Below are positions 54,882-64,000 of a stretch of 64,000 bases of DNA, piece after piece; the stretch's first letter is position 1; every line of letters begins with the position of its first letter. Origin of the DNA: Rutpela maculata (lineage: Eukaryota; Arthropoda; Insecta; Coleoptera; Cerambycidae); assembly GCA_936432065.2 (NCBI GenBank), contig OW386292.2, forward strand, positions 103,745,829 through 103,809,828. Direction: 5' to 3'. The position numbers and the translations under genes were made by a program. Below the pieces are notes generated by a model. The model was not told the origin of the DNA, ran no database searches, and saw nothing but the letters and a program-made list of their open reading frames with translations.

Positions 54882-55168
54882 TCATGTATATACATTTAGA
54901 AAAATTATTTTTAATATTTATTTGTTTATTTCCAATTAAAATGTTTTTTAACACTTTTCACTCCAAGCGTACCTTTGCCATTTTCTGTAGGTAATAATAG
55001 GTACTTCGGTATTTTCTTATGCCATACCTACTAAGCTCGTGCATTTGTACATCGAAATTTTTCGAGTCACTTATCGTGCTTATATTTTTAGTGAAACATG
55101 AAATTAGTCCAGGTAAGTTTTTTAATTGAAGTAGTTTAATTTTAGGTTATGTCACAACAATTAAAGTT

Positions 55169-55594
55169 TTGCTTCTTGATTTCGTTGGTTTTAGCTCAGT
55201 AAACTTATTTTGTGACCATACCAACAATATGCCAAATATTACTCGGCATCGATATCGGGTAGCCAAAGCAACCTATGACTTTTTTATAGACACAGATAAT
55301 TCTTGCAATTTAAATCATTCCGTAAATGAGAATCTCGTGTATTCACATAATGATGTAGGTATTGAGTAGATAAAGTTGAATCAGCCAGTTTCTAACAACA
55401 GCGATATTTCATCTGGAAATTTGAGATATAATGTATCATTTGATCCTCATAATAATTTAGATTCAAATTGCCCTGTTATTATTCATAATGACCAATCGCC
55501 TGATCGAAATTCGCCAGAAACTGTTTATTCATCTTCCGATGTATCGCAGCGTGTAGAAAATTTTACGAATGATAATTTTATCACCGCATATTGA
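55169..55594 (+). other. Unrecognised frames, possible exon
   Basis: Two frames in line (55169-55369 and 55376-55594), separated by a TAG near 55367, encode an N-, S- and D-rich protein (HRYRVAKATYDFFIDTDNSC; NNSDISSGNLRYNVSFD). The composition resembles the linker at 53362-53550, so both may come from the same TE family. I cannot name it. Confidence 0.25.
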
Positions 55595-55679
55595 CTGTCA
55601 CTTGTTTTTAATGAATAAAATAGTTTACTGTCAAAGTGACAGAAAGTTTCAATAGACGCGTCGAAATCAGAAAATAGTG

Positions 55680-55905
55680 CTCTTAAGCAGAAAAATGTTT
55701 TAACCAGTAGATCACCGTCGATGGGGAGATGCTAGCGAGGAAGAGATTCGAAAGTTAATTGAGAAAAAAACACCAAAAAAATACCAAAATTAATAAAGAA
55801 TCACAGTGGAACCAGTTCATGGAATTTTGCGCTTCAAGGAGAATGAAAATAACGCAAAACGTTCATTATATTCTCTCACCAAATATAACACGTATTATGA
55901 TTAAT
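55680..55905 (+). pseudogene. Short exon-like TE fragment (SQWNQFMEFC)
   Basis: RRWGDASEEEIRKLIEKKTP is followed, after a frame change near 55770, by NTKINKESQWNQFMEFCASR. This resembles the N-terminal start of tyrosine-recombinase or KIAA1958-like proteins in insects, in which a helical NTK-W-F-FC block stands first. It is too short for a firm call. Confidence 0.35.
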
Positions 55906-56020
55906 AATCGGTGATACTACTCGTTAAAACCTATAGAAAATTGAACTCGTGCTTCGCACTCGGTCAATTTTTATCGGTTTTACCTCGGGCTATCACCGAT
56001 GGTAATCATAACGCTAGTTA
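55906..56020. repeat. MITE-like hairpin
   Basis: The arms around CGGTGATACTACTCG and CGGGCTATCACCG, with TGAACTCGTGCTTCGCACTCGG in the centre, pair imperfectly over about 50 bp each. Confidence 0.55.
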
Positions 56021-56042
56021 TATTATCCCCGATTATAATTAT

Positions 56043-56659
56043 TAATATACAGGGTGTCCGGAAACAAAGTAGAAAAAAATTAACTGTAGATTCCTCAGTC
56101 CAAATTAATTGGGGTTCTTCATATAACATTTTTCAAAATACCTTTTCGTTCCCAAGTTACAGTCCCTTTAAAAGAGTATTGTGCACTCGCCAAATTGTGA
56201 CACGCTGGTAATTGTGGCACTCGGTTATAAGTCATTAATGGCGCCTTAAATTCAAACGAATTTGGCGCTCACAGCGCCGCGCTTGCCAACTGCTCGACCG
56301 TTAATTATTACTGTGTGCTTGGGAGAATCATACGGTAAGTTATTTTGGATCTTGTCTTTTTCCTTTTCGGAAATTTTACCTATATTCAGTTCAAATTTAA
56401 ATAACTTTTACATATTACCAATTAACCTGATTTGTATTACTAGATTGGTAGAATAATATACATTAAACAATAACTCACTTGGTAACATAACCTGTAACAA
56501 CGTACGGCAGAATTATAAGAGACGTCACATATACATGGCGGTTTTTAACATCATCGGGTAATTGTTACTTATTTTAATTTAAATAAGTACCAGTGGAATT
56601 TTTTAATTTAATAGTACGTACTCTGATCATTGACGACATATTTTTATATTTATTTCCAG
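56043..56659. other. Stretch with a possible MITE end, otherwise no gene
   Basis: ATACAGGGTGTCCGGAAACA at 56046 resembles a common insect MITE terminus, but no partner end was found. GC-rich words (GCGCCTTAAATTCAAACGAA, GGCGCTCACAGCGCC) lie near 56230-56285. Confidence 0.35.
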
Positions 56660-56932
56660 GCAATAATGCCTCCTAGCAAGGGAAAGAATCTGCAAAAAAT
56701 CAAATTGTATAAAAAGGAGGACATTAGAAAAGTTCAAGAATTAGTTGAAAAAGAGTGGAGTATTAAAAAAGCAGCTGCTGCGTTTAATATACCCCGGTCA
56801 ACTCTTATTCTGAATATAAAAGGATGGAAAAATCGAAAAAAGTCAAAATAAAGCGTAGGAAGACCAAATGAATTAAGCCAAGAGGTAAAACAGACCCTTG
56901 CTGAAAACATCAACATATTAAACAAAGAATAA
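56660..56932 (+). pseudogene. Psq-type HTH fragment of a pogo/Tigger-like transposase
   Basis: TATTTATTTCCAG (56648-56660) is followed by GCAATAATG. The frame MPPSKGKNLQKIKLYKKEDI, VQELVEKEWSIKKAAAAFNI, PRSTLILNIKG is a pipsqueak-like helix-turn-helix, as at the N-terminus of pogo-group transposases and jerky-like proteins. A TAA at 56849-56851 interrupts it and the same frame goes on with SVGRPNELSQEVKQTLAENI, the usual next block (GRP-LT-E-E-L). The DDE part is absent. The clean acceptor suggests it was an internal exon. Confidence 0.6.
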
Positions 56933-57009
56933 GAATAGTCCCAGAATTCCCTCCATACTATAGAAGTTAATCGAAGTTAATCGCTCCGCATCTGGATCTT
57001 TGTTAAAGG

Positions 57010-58738
57010 TGAGTGGGTTGTTTTTGTGGGTTCCTTCGTTAACTGAGAGAACAATTTATCATGTCACATCCTGTAAATGATGTTTTAGATGTTAATCCAG
57101 TGGTTTTACCTCACAGTCATTATATTGCTTCTGTCAAACTGCCCCCATTTGGGTTACGAAACCTGAAATTTGGTTTGCGTAGGTCGAGTCACAATTTGCT
57201 GTCTCGAGAATTGTCAGTGATAGATGTAAATATGATCAGGTAGTAGCTTCATTACCGTTGGAAGTAATAACTAATGTGCTGCCTCCTGAAAATAATTTGT
57301 TTGAAAATTTGAAAAGCTCGTTAATTTCACGGCTAACTGCAAGCGAGGAGAAGTGCCTAGATGATCTCCTTTCCGGATCACATATGGGAGACCTCAAGCC
57401 ATCGGACTTTTTCCTATTAATGTTGAATGTAGCTGGAGGCTCCCATATTGTAAGCCAAGAGCTTCTAATTGAATTGTGGAAAAGGCGCTTACCCCAAACT
57501 ATTAACATCGCTCTTACGGCCTCAGGAAAAACCGAGATTAAGGACATTACGGACATTGCAGACCGTATTTGGGAGTCACGTCAAGGTTCCATGCTAGCAT
57601 CTACTTATTCCGAGATACGGTACAGGCTTCAGTCTCACCATGTAATATAGACCCTTTTCCTACTATATCTGATTTAGCAACTTCTTTCAAAAATTTTACG
57701 ACTAATTTTCAGAGTTCTCTTAATCAGGTTTTAAAACGTCAAGAAGTTTTTGGTTCGCAACCTCATTCAATATAATCTCAAATTGCCCTGAGAAGTACTG
57801 ATCCTCAGGCCTCCACATCAGTTTGCAACAATTGTAAAACTAACAACAGTTCAAGGCCTAAAACTCGTTTTTCAAATCGCAGTAATTCTCGTGATAATAA
57901 TCTTGATAGGTTTGATCAAATAATACCATTTGTTATTGGCATCTACTTTATAACGATAAGGCTTTTAGATGTGGAGGCACCTGGTGTAAGTATGATAGAA
58001 ATTTCAAAGGCACTAAACGACTATAGATTAACTATGATTCTTTGACATCTGACGTTAACTCTTCTGACGTTAACCCATCTGTCAATAATCGCCAACTTTT
58101 TATTTACGATCGCTCAAATAATTTGCGATTTTTAATCGATACCTGAGCTGATTTTTCAGTTATACCACGTAATACCTTTACCGATTTAAAGAGAAATTTT
58201 GACACAGTTTTGATCGCAGCTAATGGTTCTACTATACATACGTATGGAAAAAGATTATTGAAGGTCAATTTAAACTTACGAAGAATTTTTCCTTTCGTTT
58301 TTAATATAGCTGACACTTCATTTCCGATCATTGGAGCTGACTTTTTATCTCATTTTGGGTTAGTAGTTAATTTTAAAAAAGCATGTTTAATTGATAATAT
58401 TACTAATTTATCAATAAATTGTTTAATTAACAATAGTCCTTTGGACTCACTTAAATTATTTCCTTTAAAGAATGAATTCAATGAATTACTTTTACAATTT
58501 CCTAACGTAATAAGTTCTCCAAATTACAATTTACCTGTCAAACATTCAGTTGTGCATCATATTGTCACTGAAGGACATTTACCTTTTTCACGTCCACGTA
58601 TAGATTGGACAATATAAAGTTTAGAATAGCTAAAAATGAATTTAATAATATGGTTGAGTTGGGCATATGTAAACCATCGTCTTCGTCCGTCTCTTCGCCA
58701 CTTCAAATGGTAGCCAAGAAAGAGCAAAATGACTGAAG
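57010..58738 (+). pseudogene. gag-pol: Gypsy (CsRn1/Mag-like) Gag, protease and RT start, broken
   Basis: Gag blocks: VKLPPFGLRNLKFGL (57130), VVASLPLEVITNVLPPENNL (57240), LISRLTASEEKCLDDLLSGS, MGDLKPSDFFLLML and LWKRRLPQTINIALTASGKT, then FPTISDLATSFKNF (57655) and a C-x2-C start (VCNNCKTNN). Protease: FLIDT, then a TGA in place of the glycine codon at 58145-58147, ADFSVIPRN, and PIIGADFLSHFGLVV. RT start: HSVVHHIVTEGHLPFSRPR (58546) and, in another frame, KNEFNNMVELGICKPSSSS. The rest of RT is missing from about 58738. Order and motifs match insect CsRn1/Mag-type elements with short Gag. At least six breaks are present. Confidence 0.7.
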
Positions 58739-58849
58739 TAGGAACGTGAGCTATAAATTAATGACAGCATATCTGAAACATCCTGTATATTATTTTGTAA
58801 TGTGGAACTGGGTGAAAAGGAAAGAAAAATAAATGATCTACAGCAATAT

Positions 58850-60620
58850 GTTCTTTTAGGTGTCTAAAGTTTGTTTTTATGAATGGAGCCACTGCTGAAG
58901 ACATTCTACACTAATTTGAAGATGGTTTAAAGCCCCTCAAAAAGTCAAAATTAATACAAGTATCAATGGATGGACCCAATGTTAATTGGAAATATTTCCG
59001 CTTGCTTGGAGAGTCAGACAAAGTGAACCCTACTATATGGGTTGCTGTGGTCTACATGTGATTCATGGAGCTTTTCAGAGAGGGCATGCGGTTGCTCAAT
59101 CGACAGTAAATGATTTTCTGCAGGGAATTTATTGGCTTTTCAAAGATTCTCCTGCCAGGAGAATATCGTTTAAGAGAATATCAGACAAGGCAACATTTCC
59201 TTTAAAATTTTGTAGAACGCGTTGGGTGGAAAGCTCTGGACTGCTTGTTATAGGGCCATTGAAATTATGGACGATATCAAAACATATGTATGTGATAAAC
59301 ATACAAAACTTCCTAACACCACCTCGGTGAAAAATGTAAAAAAAAATCTTGACGATGTACTATTAAAACCTAATTTATCATTTTTTGCAACCATAGCATC
59401 TACTTTGGAAGTTCTCTTTAAAAAAATTCAATCCGATACACCTTTAGCACCCTTTCTCTACAAAAGTTTGAATTTAATGGTTAGGTCCATATTATCACGA
59501 TCTGTTAAATAATATATATATATTAAGTTCTTTAATGAAGTTAAATTTGTATGATCAGAATATTTATTTAAATTATAGTGATACTAGCTGACCCAGCAAA
59601 CGTTGTTTTGCCATATATATTATAAATTTTTGTCCAAAAAATAAAAAGAAAATTTCTGGATAGGGCCACCCTTATCACCTAGGGGTATAAATAATAGCCT
59701 ACGACCTATTCTCAGACCTACCAAATATACACCAAAAATTTCATAAAAATCGGCCGTTTCGGAGGAGTACGATAACAAACACTGTGATACGAGATTTTTA
59801 TATATTAGATTGATTGTGGTTTCAGAACCAAAAAATATTTACAGGAAAGTAAAGCCAATGATAGACAAAATATTCAATTTTTTAAAGACTAGAACATTTT
59901 TCACACATAATAAAAAAAAATATTTGAGGTCTCCTTTAAAGTACAAAGTTGTAAAAGCTATAAGATGTTTAGATCCAGATATTCTAATAAACAAGAAACA
60001 GATAGCAAAAGAAAGGATGACCACGTTCTTAGAAATACTCTGTGATTAAAATTTAATTGCGCTAGAACTTACAGAAAATTGCTCAGTTCAATTTAACCAA
60101 TTTTTAAACGAAAATATCATTAAAGAACATTTTAATAATTACCAAACTAATTCTGATTCCCCAGATATTTTTTATAGAAATATTTTAGTTGATATTGTAG
60201 ACTATGGTGATCTGTTTAAAATAATAATTAAAATAGTACTAATTTTATCACACGGCAACGCTAGTGTGGAAAGTGGTTTTTCGATAAATAAGAACATGTT
60301 GATTGAAAACATGCATGAAAAAGCATTAATTGCCAAACGGCAAGTTTATAATGCAATCTTATATAATGGAGGTGCAATAGATATCAAGATTGATAAAAAA
60401 ATGAAACTGTATGCAAAAAATGCGCACTTTAGATATGCAAAGGCATTGGATGATCAAAAAGAAGAGGATTTAGAGAAAAAATGAAAATCAATGGAAAGAA
60501 AACGTGCAGCATCAACAATTGTTGCATTGGAAAAAAAGAAAGAAAAAATATTAGATGTGGCAAATTATGAAAAAAATGATATTGATAGGCGCTTATCTGA
60601 ATTGAGAAAATTCTTGTAAA
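58850..60620 (+). pseudogene. hAT-like transposase of the MDGPNVNWK family, broken
   Basis: Blocks: KFVFMNGATAEDILH (58870), KLIQVSMDGPNVNWKYFRLL (58955), CGLHVIHGAFQRGHA (59045), IYWLFKDSPARR (59130), FPLKFCRTRWVES (59200) and AIEIMDDIKTYVCDKHTK. After an inserted repeat (59579-59808) it resumes NIYRKVKPMIDKIFNFLKTR, FLEILCD, and LSHGNASVESGFSINKNMLI (60250), the C-terminal dimerisation motif of hAT-like proteins. It ends with a charged coiled coil (YEKNDIDRRLSELRKFL). The family is common in arthropods and usually unnamed. Frame changes near 58980, 59090, 59230, 59515 and stops at 60049 and 60484 make it inactive. Confidence 0.65.
59579..59808 (+). mobile_element. RTE-related SINE or LINE 3' end
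   Basis: It starts ACTAGCTGACCCAGCAAACG and contains CACCCTTATCACCTAGGGGT and TTTCATAAAAATCGGCCGTT, TCGGAGGAGTACGATAACAA, ending TTATATATTAGAT. I recognise this as a repeat found in many arthropods and related to RTE-type LINE 3' ends. It interrupts the hAT-like gene. Confidence 0.7.
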
Positions 60621-60639
60621 TTTTGAACGTTTTTCCAAT

Positions 60640-61125
60640 GAATTTTAATGTGTCACAATTTATTTTAAAGATGTCAATTATTTATTTAAAAAAATAACAT
60701 ATATTTAGGAATAGATTTATTATATTTTTAGAATGTTTGAATTGTTTTATCTTTCTGTAAGACCAAAGTTTATGTTTGTTACATGTAACTATTACTATAA
60801 TAATACCTACTCTATGTTGTTCGTAAACAATAGACCGGCAAAATAAGTACTTTTTGCACGGGTACTTTAAAAGTTTCAGCAAAAACGAGCATTATTTTAT
60901 TTCCTTTTAAATATATTTATCATACGTTATTATATATGATCTGTATGTGCAGAGACTACAGGATTTGTTAGCATTTTATATATTTTGTTTTATAATAAAA
61001 AATAATTTCTTATTTCTTATGCATTTAATTTGGGAATATGGTAATTGATGAGTGCATATTATCATAAAACGACGTTCAATTCAAGGAATTATTTTATGTC
61101 AAATAAAAAATTACTTCACTAAAAA
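60640..61125. other. AT-rich stretch without recognisable genes
   Basis: No conserved frame. The minus-strand frame 60682-60882 is AT-rich and has no recognisable motif. Confidence 0.4.
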
Positions 61126-63230
61126 ATGTATAAATTAATATTTTTGGTTATGGAAAACCTGGAAAATTCGGGGAATTTTTTCAGCTTCCCAAAGTCCGAA
61201 CCCAGTTGGGAAAAAATGGGAAGAGAACTTAAACCTATATCATCGACAAGAGGAGGGGTAAATTTCAAAAATTCTCGTCAGTTAAACTGGAAGAACCCAC
61301 CTGCCAGGCAAACTTCATCTCCAAAATCAATTTCGACCATCCGGTTCAGGCAACCAGAGACACCGAGAGAGAACCACATTAAGAACACAGAGCCAAAGCC
61401 GATACCAACAGCAGTTGTCCAGACGTTACCCCCAGAGACACTAAAGGCTGTCCAGATTTTTAAACGCTTGGAAATCTATTACAAATGACTCCTTTATCCT
61501 TCAGAATATACAGGGCTGTACAGTTCCTTTGAGCAGACCAATAAATCAATTGTTAAAACCATTTGAACCATTCAAGTCCAGCGCAATTAAAAATGGCAAT
61601 AAGCAAACTGCTAGAGGACCTTGCAAAGCAACTTCTGGCCAATTTATCTCCAGTTACTTCTTAGTTCCTAAGCCAGATGGCAGTCAACGATTTATTTTAA
61701 ATCTCAAACAATTCAACAAGTTTATTCTTGTTCACCTTTTTAAGATGGAAGATATATGAACAGTAATAAAATTACTTAATGACAAAGCATTTATGAGTAC
61801 TATTGATTTAAAAAATGCAAATTTTCTTATTACACACGTTTCTTATGTAAAATAATGCCAGGTAGATTTGGTTGAAACTGAAATAAGTTATTTATGAAAT
61901 CATCCTGAATAAAAGTCTCCATGGGATCAAGGTCGAAAAATTAATAGTTTTTAAGTTATGGAGCTTTGAAGTTGTCTATCCGGGGTATATCAAATTCGGA
62001 ACGAATTTTGATGTGGCTGAAGAACAGCTCGAGTTTGACACGAATTTTCAAAATTAGAAATCCAACAAACTAATTAGCCTCCTCCCTAGATATGGACCAC
62101 AATACGAACCGGAAGTTGCATGATTAAGTCCATGTTTTAGGGTGAAAACTTTTTCAGTCTCAGTATAGACCTGCGTATTAAGTACGTATAAAGGGAAAAT
62201 GGAGTTAATCATGCAACTTCCGGTTCGCACTTCTGCGCTGCTATTGTGGTGCATATCTAGCGTGGAGGCCTGAAACTCGTCCATTTAACCTGAATACGTA
62301 ATTATTACGAAGGTCTATATATACGCTGAAAAGTTTTCACCTTTAAAAATGGACTTAATTATGCAATTTCCGATTCGGACTTCAGCCCTGTGTTATTGTG
62401 GTCCATATCTAGCGAGGAGGTCTGAAATCCATTTATTTACCCTTAATACGCAGGTCTATACTGAGACTGAAAAAGTTTTCACCCTAAAAAATGGACTTAG
62501 CTATTCTTCAGCCACATCATAATTCGTTCCGAATTTGATATACCTCAGATAAACAACTTCAAAGCTCCATAACTTAAAAACTATTAATTTTTCGACCTTG
62601 GTATCATCGAGACATTTATTCAGGGTGATTTCATAAATAACATATTTTAATTTCAACCAAATCTACCAGGCATTATTTTACATAAGAAACGTGTGAGGTC
62701 CTTTCTCACGAAAGTCAAAAAGTATTAAAATTCATATTTATGGCACAACTGTTCGAGTTTACATGTCTGCCATTCGGCTTATGCACTGGTCCCTTTATTT
62801 TTACCAAAATCATGAAATCTGTTATCCAAAAATTACGGATGATGAGACTCCTGTCGGTTATTTATCTGGATGACATATGGGTCACGGGAGATACTCACAA
62901 TGCATGTGCAGTGAATTTACATCAAACAATATAGCTTCTAGATAAGTTAGGTTTTATAATTAACATAAGAAAAGCTGCATCTTCCCTGACACCAGATGTA
63001 AATTTTTAGGGTTTATTGTCGATTCAAATAATATGTCGCTTGAATGACCTCAAGAAAAGAGGGAAAAATTAAAACAGTTGATAGACAAATTTCTGAAGAA
63101 AAAACTTGCAAAATACGGGATATCGCCCATCTATCTGGTAGCTTAATTACAGCTTGTTCAGCAGTGGCGTACACTGGACCATTATCCAGTAAAATCACTG
63201 AAAGCTTGGTATTATAGAGATCAGCATATC
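61126..63230 (+). pseudogene. DIRS-type retrotransposon, Gag tail and reverse transcriptase, interrupted
   Basis: A Gag-like frame (61126-61488, FPKSEPSWEKMGRELKPISS, basic and proline-rich) is followed by RT blocks: VPLSRPINQLLKPFEPF (61518), GQFISSYFLVPKPDGSQRFI, LNLKQFNKFILVHLFKMEDI and FMSTIDLKNANFLI (61793). After an 863-bp insertion RT resumes with QLFEFTCLPFGLCTGPFIFT (62745) and VIYLDDIWVTGD, catalytic YLDD at 62863-62874. Then LLDKLGFIIN and GFIVDSNNMSLE (63010) lead towards RNase H, and the element fades by about 63230. LVPKPDGS-RFILNLK and HFKMED-like words are typical of DIRS. Stops lie at 61486, 61757, 62932 and 63007. No recombinase is in the window. Confidence 0.75.
61833..62695. 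mobile_element. 863-bp foldback element inside the DIRS RT domain
   Basis: The ends 61833-62025 and 62506-62695 are about 190-bp inverted repeats (CACACGTTTCTTATGTAAAA; GTAGATTTGGTTGAAA). The interior is itself palindromic: 62090-62182 pairs with 62349-62500 (GGGTGAAAACTTTTTCAGTC; TGCATGATTAAGTCC). No coding frame. RT sequence is on both sides, so it was inserted there. No clear target duplication was found. Confidence 0.8.
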
Positions 63231-63600
63231 ATATATTTGTAATTATATGTATGCGACTTTTTGAATACATTTAAGAAATTGTTTTATAGCAGTAATAACA
63301 ATGAAGTATGTGCTTTATAACGCAATTAAATGAAGCTTGAATAAAACTGTTTTATAGCGGCGGTACCGAATTTTCTTAAAGCCTGCGGAATTGTTTATAC
63401 AATTATTTTGTAATGGTTTCAATAGCTTTTACAAAATATCAACAATTCCTAAACTATTTTATAAGATGATGCCAATTTTACATTTATAGCTGTCGTAATA
63501 ACGTTTTTAAAGTGTTTCTGAGACTAATGTTATTTTATAAAATTTGTGTCGGAAACACTTCTGCAGCTTTTATAAAACACCAAATTGCTAGTTGGGCAGC
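63231..63600. other. AT-rich stretch with TTTTATA words, no gene
   Basis: Several TTTTATAGCGGC, GTTTTATAGCAG and ATTTTATAA words occur, possibly remnants of a repeat array. No conserved frame. Confidence 0.35.
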
Positions 63601-63624
63601 AATTCAGTTTTAAGACGTAAGAAA

Positions 63625-63960
63625 ACATTGTGTGGACTAGTGCTCAGTTCACTGACGAGGAATCCGTCAAAGTTATGTCAGTGACATGTATATGTGCAAA
63701 TGAAAAACTTGCTATTGGCCAAATGACGGCAAGGTTACTTAGAGCATAAGAAATCAAGAAAATCCCAAACCTGGAATATGGAAAGTACACAGCATTAAAG
63801 TACTTACTGATAAGCAATATACTACTTTAGAAAAAGCAAATCAAAAGGCTTTTAAAGTTAGATATGTGTCGGATATCTTCTGCAAACGAAAATTTGGTAA
63901 AAGATAAAACCCAGGAAATACTCATCTTCAGATTCAGAATTAAATCTAGATAATTACCAT
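63625..63960 (+). pseudogene. Fragment resembling the N-terminal domain of insect DUF4806-type proteins
   Basis: WTSAQFTDEESVKVMSVTCI (63634) is followed, after a stop at 63747 and frame changes, by IKKIPNLEY and then WKVHSIKVLTDKQYTTLEKA (63778) and FKVRYVSDIFCKRK. I associate the order W-FTDEESV-V, then W-V-VL-Y-LEKA, then YTSD-like with a short domain at the start of many insect genes that may carry a C-terminal DUF4806. A final frame near 63915 reads SSSDSELNLDNYHANY. It may be a retrocopy or a broken TE-linked gene. The window ends 40 bp later. Confidence 0.4.
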
Positions 63961-64000
63961 GCCAATTATCCAAGTCCACCATCGGATCCCCCCGTATAAG

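Noticed and set aside
58850..60620. Considered as a second P-element transposase
   Set aside because: The SHGNASVESGFS and MDGPNVNWK motifs fit hAT-like proteins; no P-element blocks were found.

Overview
The window looks like AT-rich, intron-bearing insect DNA, most likely from a beetle. This is an inference from the mix of P-element, errantivirus, DIRS, PIF/Harbinger, hAT and Jockey/CR1-like sequences and from splice sites of animal type. I found no complete host gene, no rRNA or tRNA gene and no CRISPR array. Two short exon-like segments near the left edge (99-175 and 3829-3965) are the only candidates for host coding sequence. Nearly everything else is transposable elements in several states of decay, many nested in one another.

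Layout, left: a 3.26-kb DNA transposon with 33-bp terminal inverted repeats (398-3654) carries a broken multi-exon minus-strand gene of a widespread but poorly named arthropod transposase-like family. A long inverted-repeat system (4361-4812 against 11380-12072) surrounds a hAT transposase pseudogene (5429-7399), a truncated LINE (7470-8801), a non-autonomous TIR element with a nested palindrome and minisatellite (8817-9855) and a DIRS RNase H fragment (10531-11140). From 13.5 to 16.6 kb there are a LINE 3' end, foldback MITEs and a multi-exon Myb/SANT-like gene start cut off by a Gypsy fragment. From 16.6 to 21.1 kb lies a Gypsy pol split by an LTR-leader-gag insertion, followed by an LTR and a second gag remnant.

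Middle: a PIF/Harbinger remnant, a TA-flanked MITE, a 917-bp foldback element with repeated 12- to 14-bp motifs, then two tandem copies of a chimera made of P-element transposase plus LINE endonuclease (25078-28282). A poly-A retroposon with a 12-bp target duplication sits in the second LINE part. A decayed LINE with ORF1 and ORF2 (29573-33035) runs into a 173-bp TA array, which abuts a minus-strand LTR element (33204-39046). Its repeats look identical, but its pol has lost most of RT, RNase H and integrase.

Right: a nuclease-like TE gene remnant, a 1.67-kb foldback element with higher-order repeats, and then the best-preserved feature: an errantivirus-type endogenous retrovirus (43165-51998). 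It has almost identical LTRs, PBS, gag, pol, env and PPT, and was inserted in a TA array. Pol and env each carry one frame break. After it come LINE pieces, fragments of tnp2-like, pogo/psq-like, Gypsy (CsRn1/Mag-like) and hAT-like genes, an RTE-related SINE-like repeat, and a DIRS element interrupted by an 863-bp foldback insertion. The right edge holds a degraded fragment of an insect gene family.

The elements do not form a pathway. The shared themes are nesting, insertion next to TA repeats, and many long palindromes. Coordinates of pseudogenes are approximate at their ends; all family names come from reading motifs by eye, not from searches.
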